In this document: positions 1-7,380 of the stretch, piece after piece | Layout: the number at the start of each line of letters is the position of its first letter | Position numbering within the stretch: position 1 is the stretch's first letter | From: Deltaproteobacteria bacterium | GTDB taxonomy: Bacteria; Desulfobacterota; GWC2-55-46; DRME01 | Direction: 5' to 3' | DNA: 41,954 nucleotides | Assembly: GCA_011375175.1 (NCBI GenBank) | Contig: DRME01000068.1 | Coordinates: 1-41,954, forward strand | Notes under the pieces: generated by a model | Told to the model about the DNA's origin: nothing | The model's database searches: none | What the model saw: only the letters and a program-made list of their open reading frames with translations | Made by a program: the position numbers and the translations under genes

Positions 1-282
1 GAGGGCGCGAGCCTGTCGGCGAGCCTGTCGGCAGGCCACGGGGGCCGCTCCGTCATACCGCCGGTGGTAGTCCATATGATAGGCATAGGCGAGAAGAGCG
101 GCGAGCTCGGCCCGATGCTCGTCGCGGCGGCCGACACCTACGAAAAAGAGCTGGAGGCGGGCATAAAGGCCACCCTGGGAATGCTCGAGCCGCTCCTCAT
201 AGTCGTCATGGGGGTCGTCGTGGGATTCATAGTGCTGGCCATACTGCTGCCGCTCTTCGAGCTCAACCAGGTCGTGACCTGA
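1..282 (+). CDS. gspF: Type II secretion inner-membrane protein GspF (C-terminal end, partial)
   Basis: The reading frame is open from the window edge and ends at TGA 280-282, leaving 93 residues of the C-terminus. The segment reads HMIGIGEKSGELGPML, a hallmark of the second GspF/PilC cytoplasmic repeat, followed by a hydrophobic helix (LLIVVMGVVVGFIVLAILLPLF) and the usual short tail ELNQVVT. GspF is the polytopic inner-membrane platform protein of the type II secretion system. It contacts the GspE ATPase and the GspL/GspM assembly platform. Its position directly before gspG-H-I-J-K-L-M is the standard gene order. The N-terminal part lies outside the window. Confidence 0.93.
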   Translation, partial: EGASLSASLSAGHGGRSVIPPVVVHMIGIGEKSGELGPMLVAAADTYEKELEAGIKATLGMLEPLLIVVMGVVVGFIVLAILLPLFELNQVVT

Positions 283-300
283 GGCGGCGTGGGGCAGGCC

Positions 301-350
301 GAAGGCTTTCCTTGAAAAAGGCTTCTCTCGAAGAAGCTTTCTCTTGAGAA
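301..350 (+). repeat. Three tandem small hairpins between gspF and gspG
   Basis: In the 81-nt gap three short inverted repeats follow one another: CCTTGAAAAAGG (310-321), CTTCTCTCGAAGAAG (322-336) and CTTTCTCTTGAGAAAG (337-352). The last runs into the gspG ribosome binding site AGGAGG (351-356). They could tune mRNA stability or gspG initiation, since the major pseudopilin is needed in excess over GspF. That role is inference; only the self-complementarity is seen. Confidence 0.45.
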
Positions 351-363
351 AGGAGGTCTTATC

Positions 364-813
364 GTGAGATGGGCGAGGGGTTCGGCGGGTGTGTCGGGAT
401 TCACCCTCATAGAGCTCATGGTGGTCATCGTAATCCTCGGCATCCTGGCCGCCGTCATAGCGCCGCGCATAGTGGGCAGGACCGACGAGGCCAAGGTCAC
501 GGAGGCGAAGGTGCAGATAAAGAACCTCGAGACGGCGCTCAAGCTCTACAAGCTCGACAACGGCGTCTATCCTTCGACCGAGCAGGGGCTCGACGCCCTG
601 GTCGAGAAACCCACGGTCGGAGTCCTGCCGAAGAAATGGCGGGACGGGGGCTATCTCGAAAAGCGCAGGGTGCCGCTCGACCCCTGGGGCAACCCCTATG
701 TCTACGTCTCTCCGGGGCTCCACGGCGACTACGACATCCTGAGCCTCGGGGCCGACGGCGTGCGGGGCGGCGAGGGCTACGACGCCGATATCGCAAGCTG
801 GGAGATCGATTGA
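364..813 (+). CDS. gspG: Type II secretion major pseudopilin GspG
   Basis: This is a 149-residue pseudopilin. After a short basic leader the prepilin peptidase motif [26 protein letters not shown] is followed by the long N-terminal helix. The C-terminal half has the family signature [14 protein letters not shown], then [26 protein letters not shown], the calcium-binding loop region of GspG. It is processed by GspO at the inner membrane and polymerises into the secretion pseudopilus. The GTG start at 364 is chosen because a perfect AGGAGG sits 7 nt upstream (351-356). Length and motifs are typical of the family. Confidence 0.97.
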   Translation: MRWARGSAGVSGFTLIELMVVIVILGILAAVIAPRIVGRTDEAKVTEAKVQIKNLETALKLYKLDNGVYPSTEQGLDALVEKPTVGVLPKKWRDGGYLEKRRVPLDPWGNPYVYVSPGLHGDYDILSLGADGVRGGEGYDADIASWEID

Positions 814-852
814 GCGGGCCGGGGCGGCGGATGACGCCGGGAGGTGAGCGGA

Positions 853-1371
853 GTGGGCGCAGGTCGTGACGGAGCCGCCGGGGCGCCTTGCGGGCGGTCC
901 GGCTTCACGCTCATAGAGCTCATGGTGGTCGTGGCGCTTCTGGGCATAGTCCTCGCCGTAGTCGCCCCGCGCCTGGGGCTTGTCGAGGACGGCAGGATGA
1001 GGAGCACGGTCAGAAGGCTCACGGGCCTTGTGACCTATCTCGGCGACAGCGCCGAGACGAAGAAGCGCTACTACCGCCTCTGGTTCGACATCGACGGGGA
1101 GAGGGTGCGGGTGGAGGTCTCGCACGACGCCGTGGAGTTCGTTCCGGCCGCGGACGCTGCGCTGCGTCCCTTCGAACTCGAAGGGGCGGAGATCGTCGAC
1201 GTGGTCGTCGCCGGTCTCGGCAAGGCGGCGGGCGGCGAGGTCTCCACGGTCTTCGCCCCCTACGGCGGGTCCCTGCCCTTCAAACTCCACGTGGAGGGCG
1301 CGGGCAGGGTCGTGACCATAGGCTACAATCCATACACCGCCCGCGTGGAGCTCTCCGAGGGGTACGTGTGA
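853..1371 (+). CDS. gspH: Type II secretion minor pseudopilin GspH
   Basis: The protein has about 172 residues with a type IV prepilin-like N-terminus ([31 protein letters not shown]) and a beta-rich C-terminal domain. GspH is a minor pseudopilin that joins the GspI-J-K tip complex of the type II secretion pseudopilus. GTG codons occur at 844 and 853. GGGAGG at 838-843 abuts the first but is 9 nt from the second, so 853 is preferred. The next gene begins 1 nt after its TGA, so translation of H and I is probably coupled. Assignment to GspH rests on gene order and the N-terminal motif, because the C-terminal domain is poorly conserved in this family. Confidence 0.88.
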   Translation: MGAGRDGAAGAPCGRSGFTLIELMVVVALLGIVLAVVAPRLGLVEDGRMRSTVRRLTGLVTYLGDSAETKKRYYRLWFDIDGERVRVEVSHDAVEFVPAADAALRPFELEGAEIVDVVVAGLGKAAGGEVSTVFAPYGGSLPFKLHVEGAGRVVTIGYNPYTARVELSEGYV

Positions 1372-1372
1372 C

Positions 1373-1747
1373 ATGAGTCCTTCGGCGCCGCGTAGAGAAG
1401 GGGAGGGGGGTTTTACGCTCCTCGAGGTGATGATCGCCCTGGCCATCATGGCGGGCGTGGTCGTTACGCTGCTATCGAGCCTCAACTTCCACCTCGACGT
1501 CGCCTCGTCGAGGGCCGGCGTCTGTCTGGCCGCCATCATCGGCAGGGCGGCCGTCGAGGAGGCGGCGGTCACGGGGGCGTCCCTTGCGGGCGAGGGCGAC
1601 TTCGGCCGGGCCTTCGAGGGCTACACCTGGAAAGGGACGGCCGAGAAGACGGAGCTCAAGGGCCTTGTGCGCCGCAGCTTCTCGGTGCGCAAGGACGGCG
1701 TGGAGGAGGTGCGCTTCCTCTTCTACACCTTCGAAGACGCGCGGTGA
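1373..1747 (+). CDS. gspI: Type II secretion minor pseudopilin GspI
   Basis: A 124-residue protein beginning MSPSAPRREGEGG|FTLLEVMIALAIMAGVVVTLLSSLNFH, the class III prepilin signature with Glu at position +5 after processing. Its length and its place between gspH and gspJ match GspI, which nucleates the pseudopilus tip with GspJ and GspK. It starts 1 nt after the gspH stop codon. No separate promoter is visible. The C-terminal domain is short, as is usual for GspI. Confidence 0.9.
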   Translation: MSPSAPRREGEGGFTLLEVMIALAIMAGVVVTLLSSLNFHLDVASSRAGVCLAAIIGRAAVEEAAVTGASLAGEGDFGRAFEGYTWKGTAEKTELKGLVRRSFSVRKDGVEEVRFLFYTFEDAR

Positions 1748-1768
1748 GGCGCGTTGATCCGCCGGGTG

Positions 1769-2545
1769 ATGAGTGTGGCTGGAAGAGACCTTCCCGATGG
1801 AGTCGCCCCGGCCCTTCGCCGGAAGACTTCCGGTGTCCTCGGGGCTGCGCCGCTTCCGCCTGCGCCTGCCTGGCCGCCGCGGCCCGGGAGGGCGGGGGCG
1901 GCCGGAGCCGCGCTGTCAAGGAGAAAAGGCCCCTTCGGCGGGGCGGGCGGCCGGGGACGGCGCAGGCCCGGTGAAGGCGGTTTCACGCTCCTTGAGACGC
2001 TCATCGCCCTGGCGCTGACGGCCCTTGTGCTGACGGCGCTCTACGGGACCTTCTTCATCGCCGTGAGGGCCGGCGACGGGGCGGCCATGACCGGGCTCGA
2101 CGCCTACCTGCAGGCCGGGCGCCTGACCGACCGCTTCTGCCGCGACGTGGCGTCGGCCGTCTTCAGACCCGCCGACGGCGCCACCTTCTTCACGGGCCGC
2201 AAAAGGGACGTTGCCTCGACCGTCTCCTTTACGACCTTCGGCTACCCCACTCCACTGAGCGCCGCGCCCGTGAGCGACCTCACCGCGGTGAGCTACTTCG
2301 TCGACGACGGGCCCGACGGCGCAAGCCTCTACCGCGAGGTCTGGAGCCCCTACGTGAAGAAGAAGTTCAGGGTCGAGATGGTGCGGGGCGTAAGGGCGTT
2401 CGAGGTGACTTTCTATAACGGCCTTGCGTGGTCGAAGGCCTGGGACGCCTCTCTCGAGAAGGCGCTGCCGCGGGCCGTCAAGATGCGCCTTGTGCTCGGG
2501 GACATGACGGAGGTGAGCGCCGTTGCGAGGACGAGGATCAGGTAG
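1769..2545 (+). CDS. gspJ: Type II secretion minor pseudopilin GspJ with an unusually long leader
   Basis: The prepilin motif GEGG|FTLLETLIALALTALVLTALYGTFF is clear, and the rest (YFVDDGPDGASLYREVW, then a beta-rich domain ending in MRLVLGDMTEVSAVARTRIR) fits GspJ, which forms the pseudopilus tip with GspI and GspK. The mature region is about 187 residues, typical of the family. What is odd is the leader. The only plausible starts in frame (TTG 1754 with GAGG nearby, GTG 1766, ATG 1769) place 71 or more residues before the processing site, against roughly 5-25 usually. The leader is Pro/Arg/Gly-rich and its DNA contains inverted repeats. A non-canonical CTG at about 1909 would shorten it but has no convincing ribosome binding site. 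Confidence 0.85.
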   Translation: MSVAGRDLPDGVAPALRRKTSGVLGAAPLPPAPAWPPRPGRAGAAGAALSRRKGPFGGAGGRGRRRPGEGGFTLLETLIALALTALVLTALYGTFFIAVRAGDGAAMTGLDAYLQAGRLTDRFCRDVASAVFRPADGATFFTGRKRDVASTVSFTTFGYPTPLSAAPVSDLTAVSYFVDDGPDGASLYREVWSPYVKKKFRVEMVRGVRAFEVTFYNGLAWSKAWDASLEKALPRAVKMRLVLGDMTEVSAVARTRIR

Positions 2546-2579
2546 GGGAGGGCGCGCCGGCGCTGGGGGACGGCCGCCC

Positions 2580-3479
2580 ATGGGCGGAGAGCGGGGGTTC
2601 GCCCTCGTCGTGGTGCTTCTCGTCACGGCCCTTCTCGTCTCCGTGGTCGTCGAGTTCGTGTACGCCGTGTACGTCTCTACGTCGATGGTGGCCAACTACC
2701 GCGACAGCCAGAGGGCGAGCGTGCTCGCCGCAACGGGCGTGGAGATGGCCCAGGCGGCCATAGAGATCCTCGACAGGACCGATCCCTACCGCGTCACGGG
2801 CGGCGGGGGCATCTACTACGCAAAGAGCGACGAGGACACCGTGCTCGAGCTCCGGATAACGGACGAGTCGTCCAGGGTATCGCTAGCCGTGGTCTATCCG
2901 GCCACTGGGGCGGTCAACAACAGAGTCCACGACGTCTACTCGCGCCTTCTCTCCATACTCGGCCGGGACCCGGAGCTCGTGGAGACGCTGGCCGACTGGA
3001 TAGACGTGGACGACGAGCCGAGGCTCTCCGGCGCGGAGACCTACGACTACTACGCAACGCTGCCCGACCCCTACAGGCCGCGCAACGCCATGCCCGTGAG
3101 CGTCGACGAGCTTTACATGATAAAGGGCTATACGCCCGAGGTCGTGAGGACGATAAAGCCCTTCGTCACGGTCTACGGCGACGGTCTCGTCAACATCAAC
3201 CGGGCCGGCAAGGAGGTGCTGATGGCGCTCTCCGGGGATATGGACGAGTCGCTCGCCGAGAGGATAATCGAGTACAGGGCCTCCACTCCGTTCAGGGACC
3301 GCGCCGACGTGATGAAGGTGCCGGGGTTCGAGACCATAGGGTTTTCCCTGCAGGACAGGATAAAGGTCAGGGGCGATACCTTCCGGGTCTTCTCGCGGGC
3401 CACGGCCGGCGACGCCGTGCGCGAGGTGGAGGCGGTGATAAGGCTCGGCGGCGGCGTGCTCTACTGGAGGGAGGGCTGA
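2580..3479 (+). CDS. gspK: Type II secretion minor pseudopilin GspK
   Basis: A protein of 299 residues starting MGGERG|FALVVVLLVTALLVSVVVEFVYAVY. GspK characteristically lacks the +5 Glu found in other pseudopilins, as here. The central part (ESSRVSLAVVYPATG..VNNRVHDVYSRLLSILG) and the segment VDELYMIKGYTPEVVRTIKPFVTVYGDGLVNINRAGKEVLMAL match the GspK helical domain, with helix-hairpin-helix-like repeats. GspK caps the pseudopilus tip. ATG 2580 is preferred over an upstream GTG inside gspJ because it gives a short leader. Its TGA overlaps the ATG of gspL by one base. Confidence 0.93.
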   Translation: MGGERGFALVVVLLVTALLVSVVVEFVYAVYVSTSMVANYRDSQRASVLAATGVEMAQAAIEILDRTDPYRVTGGGGIYYAKSDEDTVLELRITDESSRVSLAVVYPATGAVNNRVHDVYSRLLSILGRDPELVETLADWIDVDDEPRLSGAETYDYYATLPDPYRPRNAMPVSVDELYMIKGYTPEVVRTIKPFVTVYGDGLVNINRAGKEVLMALSGDMDESLAERIIEYRASTPFRDRADVMKVPGFETIGFSLQDRIKVRGDTFRVFSRATAGDAVREVEAVIRLGGGVLYWREG

Positions 3480-4813
3480 TGTCCTATTCCGTCATAGTGG
3501 AGTTCGCCGCCGACGCGGTGAGGGCCGGCGTATACGGGGGCAGGAGGATGGAGGAGCTGGCCTTCTACGCCGAGCCCATGGAGCGGACGGCGGGACGGCC
3601 CGTCTTCGAGGCCGCGGCCGCGCCGCTTCACGCCGTGGCCCGTGCCATGGCCGCCGACGGCTACGGCCGTCCCCAGCGCCTCTATTTCGCCCTCTCCCCA
3701 TGGGAGATCACGCTCAGGATCGTGACCGTGCCCTTTGAGGAGAGGAGGAAGATACTGGAGGTGCTCCCCTTCGAGCTCGAGGGGCTGCTCCTCCACGAGC
3801 CGGCCGACTACGTCTTCGACGCCGTGGCGCTCGGGGACGGGAGGGTGATGGTGGCGGCCGTGGAGAAGACGGTGCTCGCCGGATGTCTCGACGTGCTCTC
3901 GGCCGAGGGCTTCGACCCGTGCCGGGTCGGCACACCGCTCTTCTTCCTCGACGCGCTCCTTGAGGGGGTGGAGGAGGAGACTGGCGCTCCCGTGCTCCTC
4001 ACCCCCTTCGGCCTTGCCGCCTATGCCGGGGGCCGTCCCCTATTCTACAAGCCCGTAAGGCGCATGGAGGACATAGAGCTCGCCATGGAGTGGCTCCGGC
4101 GGGAGGGGGCGGCCGTCGACGGCTTCTACGCGGCGGCCATGGATGTGGCCGCCCTCTCCCGCGCCTTTGCCGGCGCCGCCTTCAGGGAGCTCGCCCTCGC
4201 GGCGGCGCCGTCGGAGGAGAAGCTCGCCCTGTACGCCATGAGCCGTTCCATCGCCTCCGGCCGCCCCTGGCCCGTCGATTTCCGCAGGGGCGAGTTCGCC
4301 TACACCCGCGAGCGGCTCGCCGCCGTGCGCAGGCTCAAGGTCACGGCCTTTCTCGTGCTCTGTCTGCTCGGCCTCGGCGCGGGCGACGTATACCTGCGCT
4401 ACATGACCCTCTCCAGGGAGTACGAGGTCGCCAGCCGCACGCTCCGCGAGGCGTACCGCCGCGTCTTTCCCTCGGATACGCGCATAGTGGACGAGCTGTA
4501 CCAGATGGAGAGCAGCCTCAAGACGCTGCGCGACGAAGCGGCCGTGCTCGGCGGGCCGCGGATGCTCGACGTGCTTGCCGCCCTCGCCCGCGCCGGTTCG
4601 TCCCGCGGCCTCGACGTGCGCTTCACCGAGGTGCGGGCCTCGGGGCCGAGGGTCGTCGTCGTGGGCGAGGCCGCAAGCTTCGAGGGCGCCGGCGCGCTCA
4701 AGGAGGCGCTCCTGCGCGAAGAGCTCTTCTCCGACGTGCTGCTCACCGAGGTGAAGGGCAAGACGAGCGGCAAGACGGGCTTCAGTCTCGCCGTAACGCT
4801 CCGGAGGGAGTAG
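3479..4813 (+). CDS. gspL: Type II secretion assembly-platform protein GspL (PilM-PilN-like)
   Basis: This 444-residue protein has an N-terminal cytoplasmic PilM/actin-like domain (about residues 1-270; note LYFALSPWEITLRIVTVPFEERRKILEVLPFELEG), one transmembrane helix near residues 288-308 (VTAFLVLCLLGLGAGDVYL) and a periplasmic coiled-coil plus ferredoxin-like domain. That order is diagnostic of GspL. GspL recruits the GspE ATPase to the inner membrane and pairs with GspM. The start overlaps the gspK stop, which suggests translational coupling. The sequence is too divergent for finer statements, but the neighbours leave little doubt. Confidence 0.9.
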   Translation: MSYSVIVEFAADAVRAGVYGGRRMEELAFYAEPMERTAGRPVFEAAAAPLHAVARAMAADGYGRPQRLYFALSPWEITLRIVTVPFEERRKILEVLPFELEGLLLHEPADYVFDAVALGDGRVMVAAVEKTVLAGCLDVLSAEGFDPCRVGTPLFFLDALLEGVEEETGAPVLLTPFGLAAYAGGRPLFYKPVRRMEDIELAMEWLRREGAAVDGFYAAAMDVAALSRAFAGAAFRELALAAAPSEEKLALYAMSRSIASGRPWPVDFRRGEFAYTRERLAAVRRLKVTAFLVLCLLGLGAGDVYLRYMTLSREYEVASRTLREAYRRVFPSDTRIVDELYQMESSLKTLRDEAAVLGGPRMLDVLAALARAGSSRGLDVRFTEVRASGPRVVVVGEAASFEGAGALKEALLREELFSDVLLTEVKGKTSGKTGFSLAVTLRRE

Positions 4814-4815
4814 CT

Positions 4816-5364
4816 GTGGACCCGGCGGCCTATCTCTCGTACATAAAGGACCTCGACAGGCGCACCGTATACGGGGTGGCGGCCGCGGCTGCCCTCCTCG
4901 CCGCCCTTGTGTGGGGAGTGTTCGCCGTCCGCGACGCCTTCGATGGCCTCTCGCGCTCGCTTAAGGCCAAGCGCGCCGCCATCGAGCGCTTCACCGACCT
5001 CAGCGACGAGTACCTCAGGCTCCGCGCCGCGACCGAGGTGAACGCCAGAAGGGCCGCCGCCCCCAGAGGGGACGTATCGCTCGTGGCCGTCATGGAAGAG
5101 GTGGCGGGCAGGTGCGGCCTCCGGGAGCGCATGACCTCCATAAAGCCCCTTGAAGAGAGGACCCTCAACGGTTATATTGAAAGGGCCGTGGAGGCGAGCT
5201 TCGAGGGAGTGGACATGAACGAAACGGTCAACCTCCTCTTCAAGCTCGAGAGGCACAGGCTGCTGCTCATGGTAAGGGAGTTCTCCATGAAGAGCCGCTT
5301 CAAGGACCCTGAAACGCTCGACCTGAAACTCAAGGTCGTGCACGTTGCCAGGGCCGGAGGGTGA
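4816..5364 (+). CDS. gspM: Type II secretion protein GspM (PilO-like)
   Basis: A protein of 182 residues that begins at GTG 4816, 2 nt after the gspL stop, with GGAGGG at 4803-4808 as ribosome binding site. It has a short cytoplasmic N-terminus, one transmembrane helix (VYGVAAAAALLAALVWGVFAV, about residues 18-38), a coiled-coil stretch and a small ferredoxin-like periplasmic domain ending LDLKLKVVHVARAGG. This is the GspM/PilO architecture; GspM stabilises GspL in the inner-membrane platform. It is the last gene of the visible gsp operon and is followed by repeat-rich DNA. Confidence 0.85.
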   Translation: MDPAAYLSYIKDLDRRTVYGVAAAAALLAALVWGVFAVRDAFDGLSRSLKAKRAAIERFTDLSDEYLRLRAATEVNARRAAAPRGDVSLVAVMEEVAGRCGLRERMTSIKPLEERTLNGYIERAVEASFEGVDMNETVNLLFKLERHRLLLMVREFSMKSRFKDPETLDLKLKVVHVARAGG

Positions 5365-5406
5365 CTCCGCCATGCACGCGACCTCAGAAGACCCTGACCG
5401 GCCGCT

Positions 5407-5454
5407 CTGGGGGAAACTTTCTGTAGAAGGGCCATAGGCCCGCGTTTCCCCCTG
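5407..5454 (+). repeat. Subterminal hairpin of the MITE-like family (locus 1)
   Basis: The outer stem CTGGGGGAAAC (5407-5417) pairs with GTTTCCCCCTG (5444-5454). A nested hairpin GGGCCATAGGCCC sits inside. The same structure recurs at 26499-26540 and 28901-28942, and a variant at 15254-15300. The outer terminal repeat seen at those loci is not recognisable here, so this copy is truncated or eroded. The gspM-to-lipoprotein gap (5365-5695) consists of this hairpin, palindrome A and about 130 nt of GC-rich sequence in which I see no gene. Confidence 0.7.
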
Positions 5455-5479
5455 CCCCATCGTATGTTATTCTGATCTT

Positions 5480-5556
5480 CGGCTGTACCGGGGGTTCGGT
5501 CCGCGCCGGGCGGGATTTTTTTACGCCCTTGCGGCCCGGACCCCGCGGAGACCGCC
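5480..5556 (-). repeat. Core palindrome, copy A
   Basis: Read on the minus strand this contains CCGCAAGGGCGTAA, an A-run, then TCCCGCCCGGCGCGG, flanked by partly complementary arms (CCGCGGGGTCCGGGCC against CCGGGGGTTCGGTCC). It shares the core with copies B-E. With the 5407-5454 hairpin it has the same order of parts as the element at 26335-26563, in reverse orientation. Confidence 0.75.
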
Positions 5557-5695
5557 ACCTTGGGGGAGGGGGGACGGCGGGCGCGGCTAAGAAACCCCCC
5601 TCAGCGAACGTGAGAGAGGATGCGGCTCGAAGAGCAAATAAAAAGGTTTTCCCGCGGGGCGATGAGTCGAGGTCTCCTGGAGCAGTCTTGAAGGT

Positions 5696-6799
5696 ATGGT
5701 GAGGGAAGGGAAGTTGAAGAAGGTTGTGGGGACGCTCCTTGCGCTTTTCGGCCTGGTCGCGCTCCTTGCGGGCTGCGAGGATACGGAGCCTCCGGGGCCG
5801 AAGCTGCCAGCGGGCTTCAAAGTCAGCGAGGTCGTCAAGAGGCTCAAGAACTGCACGGCCATGGCCTTCGCCCCCGACGGCACGCTCTTCGTCGTCGAGA
5901 AGGCTACGGGCAGGGTCATGAAGGTGAGCGAGGGCGGGGCCCGGCAGTGGACCAAGCTCGTCGTCGACCACAGTGGCGGGCGCGGTCTTCTCGGCGTGGC
6001 CGTGGACCCCGACTACGGGCGCAACGGTTACGTCTACCTCTACTATTCCGTGCCCGTGAGCATGGAGAACCGGGTCGTGCGCGTGAAGGACGTGGGCGGC
6101 GCGGGCGGCGAGCCGGAACTGGTGCTCTCCATAAAGGGTTTCGCCACGGCGGAGCACAACGGCGGCAAGATGGCCTTCGGTCCCGACGGCCGCCTCTATC
6201 TCGCCGTCGGCGACGGCGGCAGGATCGACCTCTCGCAGGACGAGAACAGCCTCTTCGGCAAGGTCCTGACTATCGACGTGCGCGGGCCGCTCCCCGTGGA
6301 CGCCTCCCGGCCGCGCGCTCTCGTCTACTCCAAGGGCTTCACCAACATAAGCGCCATCGCCTGGAACCCGGTCAACGGCCGGCTCTACATAACCGAGGAC
6401 AACCCCGTCGGCAGCGACAGGGTCGACATAGCGAGAAAGCTCGGCGAAGACTTCTTCCGCGACAGCAAGGGCTTCAAGGACCTCTCCGACATCGGCAAGC
6501 CGGTGCTCGACTTCGGCCGCCGCTCCTCGGCCCCCTCGGGCATAGCCTTCTATCCGCCGGGCGGCCCCTTTCCCGGGGAGTACCACGGCAACCTCTTCCT
6601 CGTGGACGCCTACTTCGGCCGGGTCTACAGGATCGTACTCTCCGGCAAGCAGCTCAACAAGGTGCGCGACGACGACTTCACCGTCTGGATACCGGGCGCC
6701 TTCGCCAGGACCTCCTTCAAGGACATAGCGGTCGGTCCCGACGGGGCCCTCTACATGCTCGGTCCTTCCAAGGTGGTGCGCCTCGCCTACGAGCCCTGA
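5696..6799 (+). CDS. PQQ-dependent sugar dehydrogenase-like lipoprotein (six-bladed propeller)
   Basis: A 367-residue exported protein with an N-terminal lipoprotein signal (hydrophobic run ending LLAGC, Cys near residue 26). Propeller signatures of the soluble glucose/sorbosone dehydrogenase family follow in order: GLLGVAVDPDYGRNGYVYLYYS, AEHNGGKMAFGPDGRLYLAVGDGG, GFTNISAIAWNPVNGRLYITEDN, YHGNLFLVDAYFGRVYRI and FKDIAVGPDGALYML. Members oxidise sugars with PQQ, but many relatives have no known substrate, and PQQ use cannot be confirmed here. ATG 5696 is listed. TTG 5714 has a much better ribosome binding site (GAGGGAAGGG just upstream) and still leaves a full lipoprotein signal, so it may be the true start. 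The gene stands alone between two repeat-bearing gaps. Confidence 0.82.
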   Translation: MVREGKLKKVVGTLLALFGLVALLAGCEDTEPPGPKLPAGFKVSEVVKRLKNCTAMAFAPDGTLFVVEKATGRVMKVSEGGARQWTKLVVDHSGGRGLLGVAVDPDYGRNGYVYLYYSVPVSMENRVVRVKDVGGAGGEPELVLSIKGFATAEHNGGKMAFGPDGRLYLAVGDGGRIDLSQDENSLFGKVLTIDVRGPLPVDASRPRALVYSKGFTNISAIAWNPVNGRLYITEDNPVGSDRVDIARKLGEDFFRDSKGFKDLSDIGKPVLDFGRRSSAPSGIAFYPPGGPFPGEYHGNLFLVDAYFGRVYRIVLSGKQLNKVRDDDFTVWIPGAFARTSFKDIAVGPDGALYMLGPSKVVRLAYEP

Positions 6800-6900
6800 G
6801 CCGCCGGGGCGCGGCGGCGTCCCCCCACACCTCAAGCCCCTCTCTCCGGCCCGGCCCTCCACATGCCGCAGCCGCAACGCTCTCACTCTTCCTCACTTAA

Positions 6901-6970
6901 CGGCCCCTCGCTGTGGGGCCGCAAAGGCGCAGAAAGATTCCGCCCGGCGCGGGCCGACAGCCAGGGGCCG
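6901..6970 (+). repeat. Core palindrome, copy B
   Basis: Arms CGGCCCCTCGCTGTGG (6901-6916) and CCGACAGCCAGGGGCCG (6954-6970) are complementary with few mismatches. They enclose CCGCAAAGGCG ... CCGCCCGGCGCGG, the shared core in its most diverged form (CAGAAAG replaces the TAA segment). It lies in the 294-nt gap 6800-7093, which otherwise holds only the Fur-like operator near its right end. Confidence 0.7.
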
Positions 6971-7030
6971 TCTCCTCGCGGCGCGGCGGCGCGGTCTGCA
7001 AAAAAAAGACAGGCTGCGGCGAAAAAGTTC

Positions 7031-7072
7031 TTGACGCGATTTTATGAATATGATACTCATTTTCATATTCAT
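7031..7072 (+). promoter_or_regulatory. Fur-box-like operator with overlapping promoter
   Basis: ATGAATATGA (7044-7053) and TCATATTCAT (7063-7072) form a 10-bp inverted repeat around TACTCATTT. The stretch TGATACTCATTTTCA closely resembles bacterial Fur boxes (GATAATGATAATCATTATC). A -35-like TTGACG is at 7031-7036, so a promoter -10 would lie inside the palindrome, as expected for repression by iron-loaded Fur. The AT-rich stretch stands out from the GC-rich surroundings. It lies 22 nt before the start of the zinc-ribbon gene. Confidence 0.72.
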
Positions 7073-7093
7073 GGCCGACGGGAGGTGATCGTC

Positions 7094-7294
7094 TTGATCG
7101 AAGAGACCTGCGGGGGCTCCGCCAGGCGGGAGAAGCGGTGCCTGTGCGGCAGCCTGGCGGCGGTCTTCACCGCCGAGGGCGTCGAGCTCAAGTGCAGGCG
7201 CTGCAAGCGGCTCATACTCATAGCCTACCCCGCCGCATGGTCCGAGGGCTTCGACGCAAGCGCGGCGGCCGCGCCGGGGCGCAAGGCGCCTTGA
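7094..7294 (+). CDS. Com-like small zinc-ribbon protein
   Basis: A 66-residue protein starting at TTG 7094, preceded by GGAGGTGAT at 7081-7089. Cysteines at about 16, 18, 34 and 37 form CLCG ... CRRC followed by KRLILIAYP. This is the spacing of the Com zinc-finger family, known from phage Mu Com (a translational activator) and common as a small chromosomal gene. It is the first gene behind the Fur-like box and lies 86 nt before the porin gene. A regulatory or nucleic-acid-binding role for the downstream genes is plausible but inferred. GTG 7085 is a less likely start, because it falls inside the ribosome binding site. Confidence 0.72.
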   Translation: MIEETCGGSARREKRCLCGSLAAVFTAEGVELKCRRCKRLILIAYPAAWSEGFDASAAAAPGRKAP

Positions 7295-7380
7295 GAAAGG
7301 GGATGTTTCGGTTTTTCGGGCGAGGCCAGAGACCCTCCGAGTCCAGAGCCGGATCTTCAAAACGTGACAGGGAGGAGCGG

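Noticed and set aside
5384-6886. Long minus-strand open frame of 500 codons
   Set aside because: It is the antisense of the PQQ-type lipoprotein gene. High GC produces long shadow frames; there are no recognisable domains.
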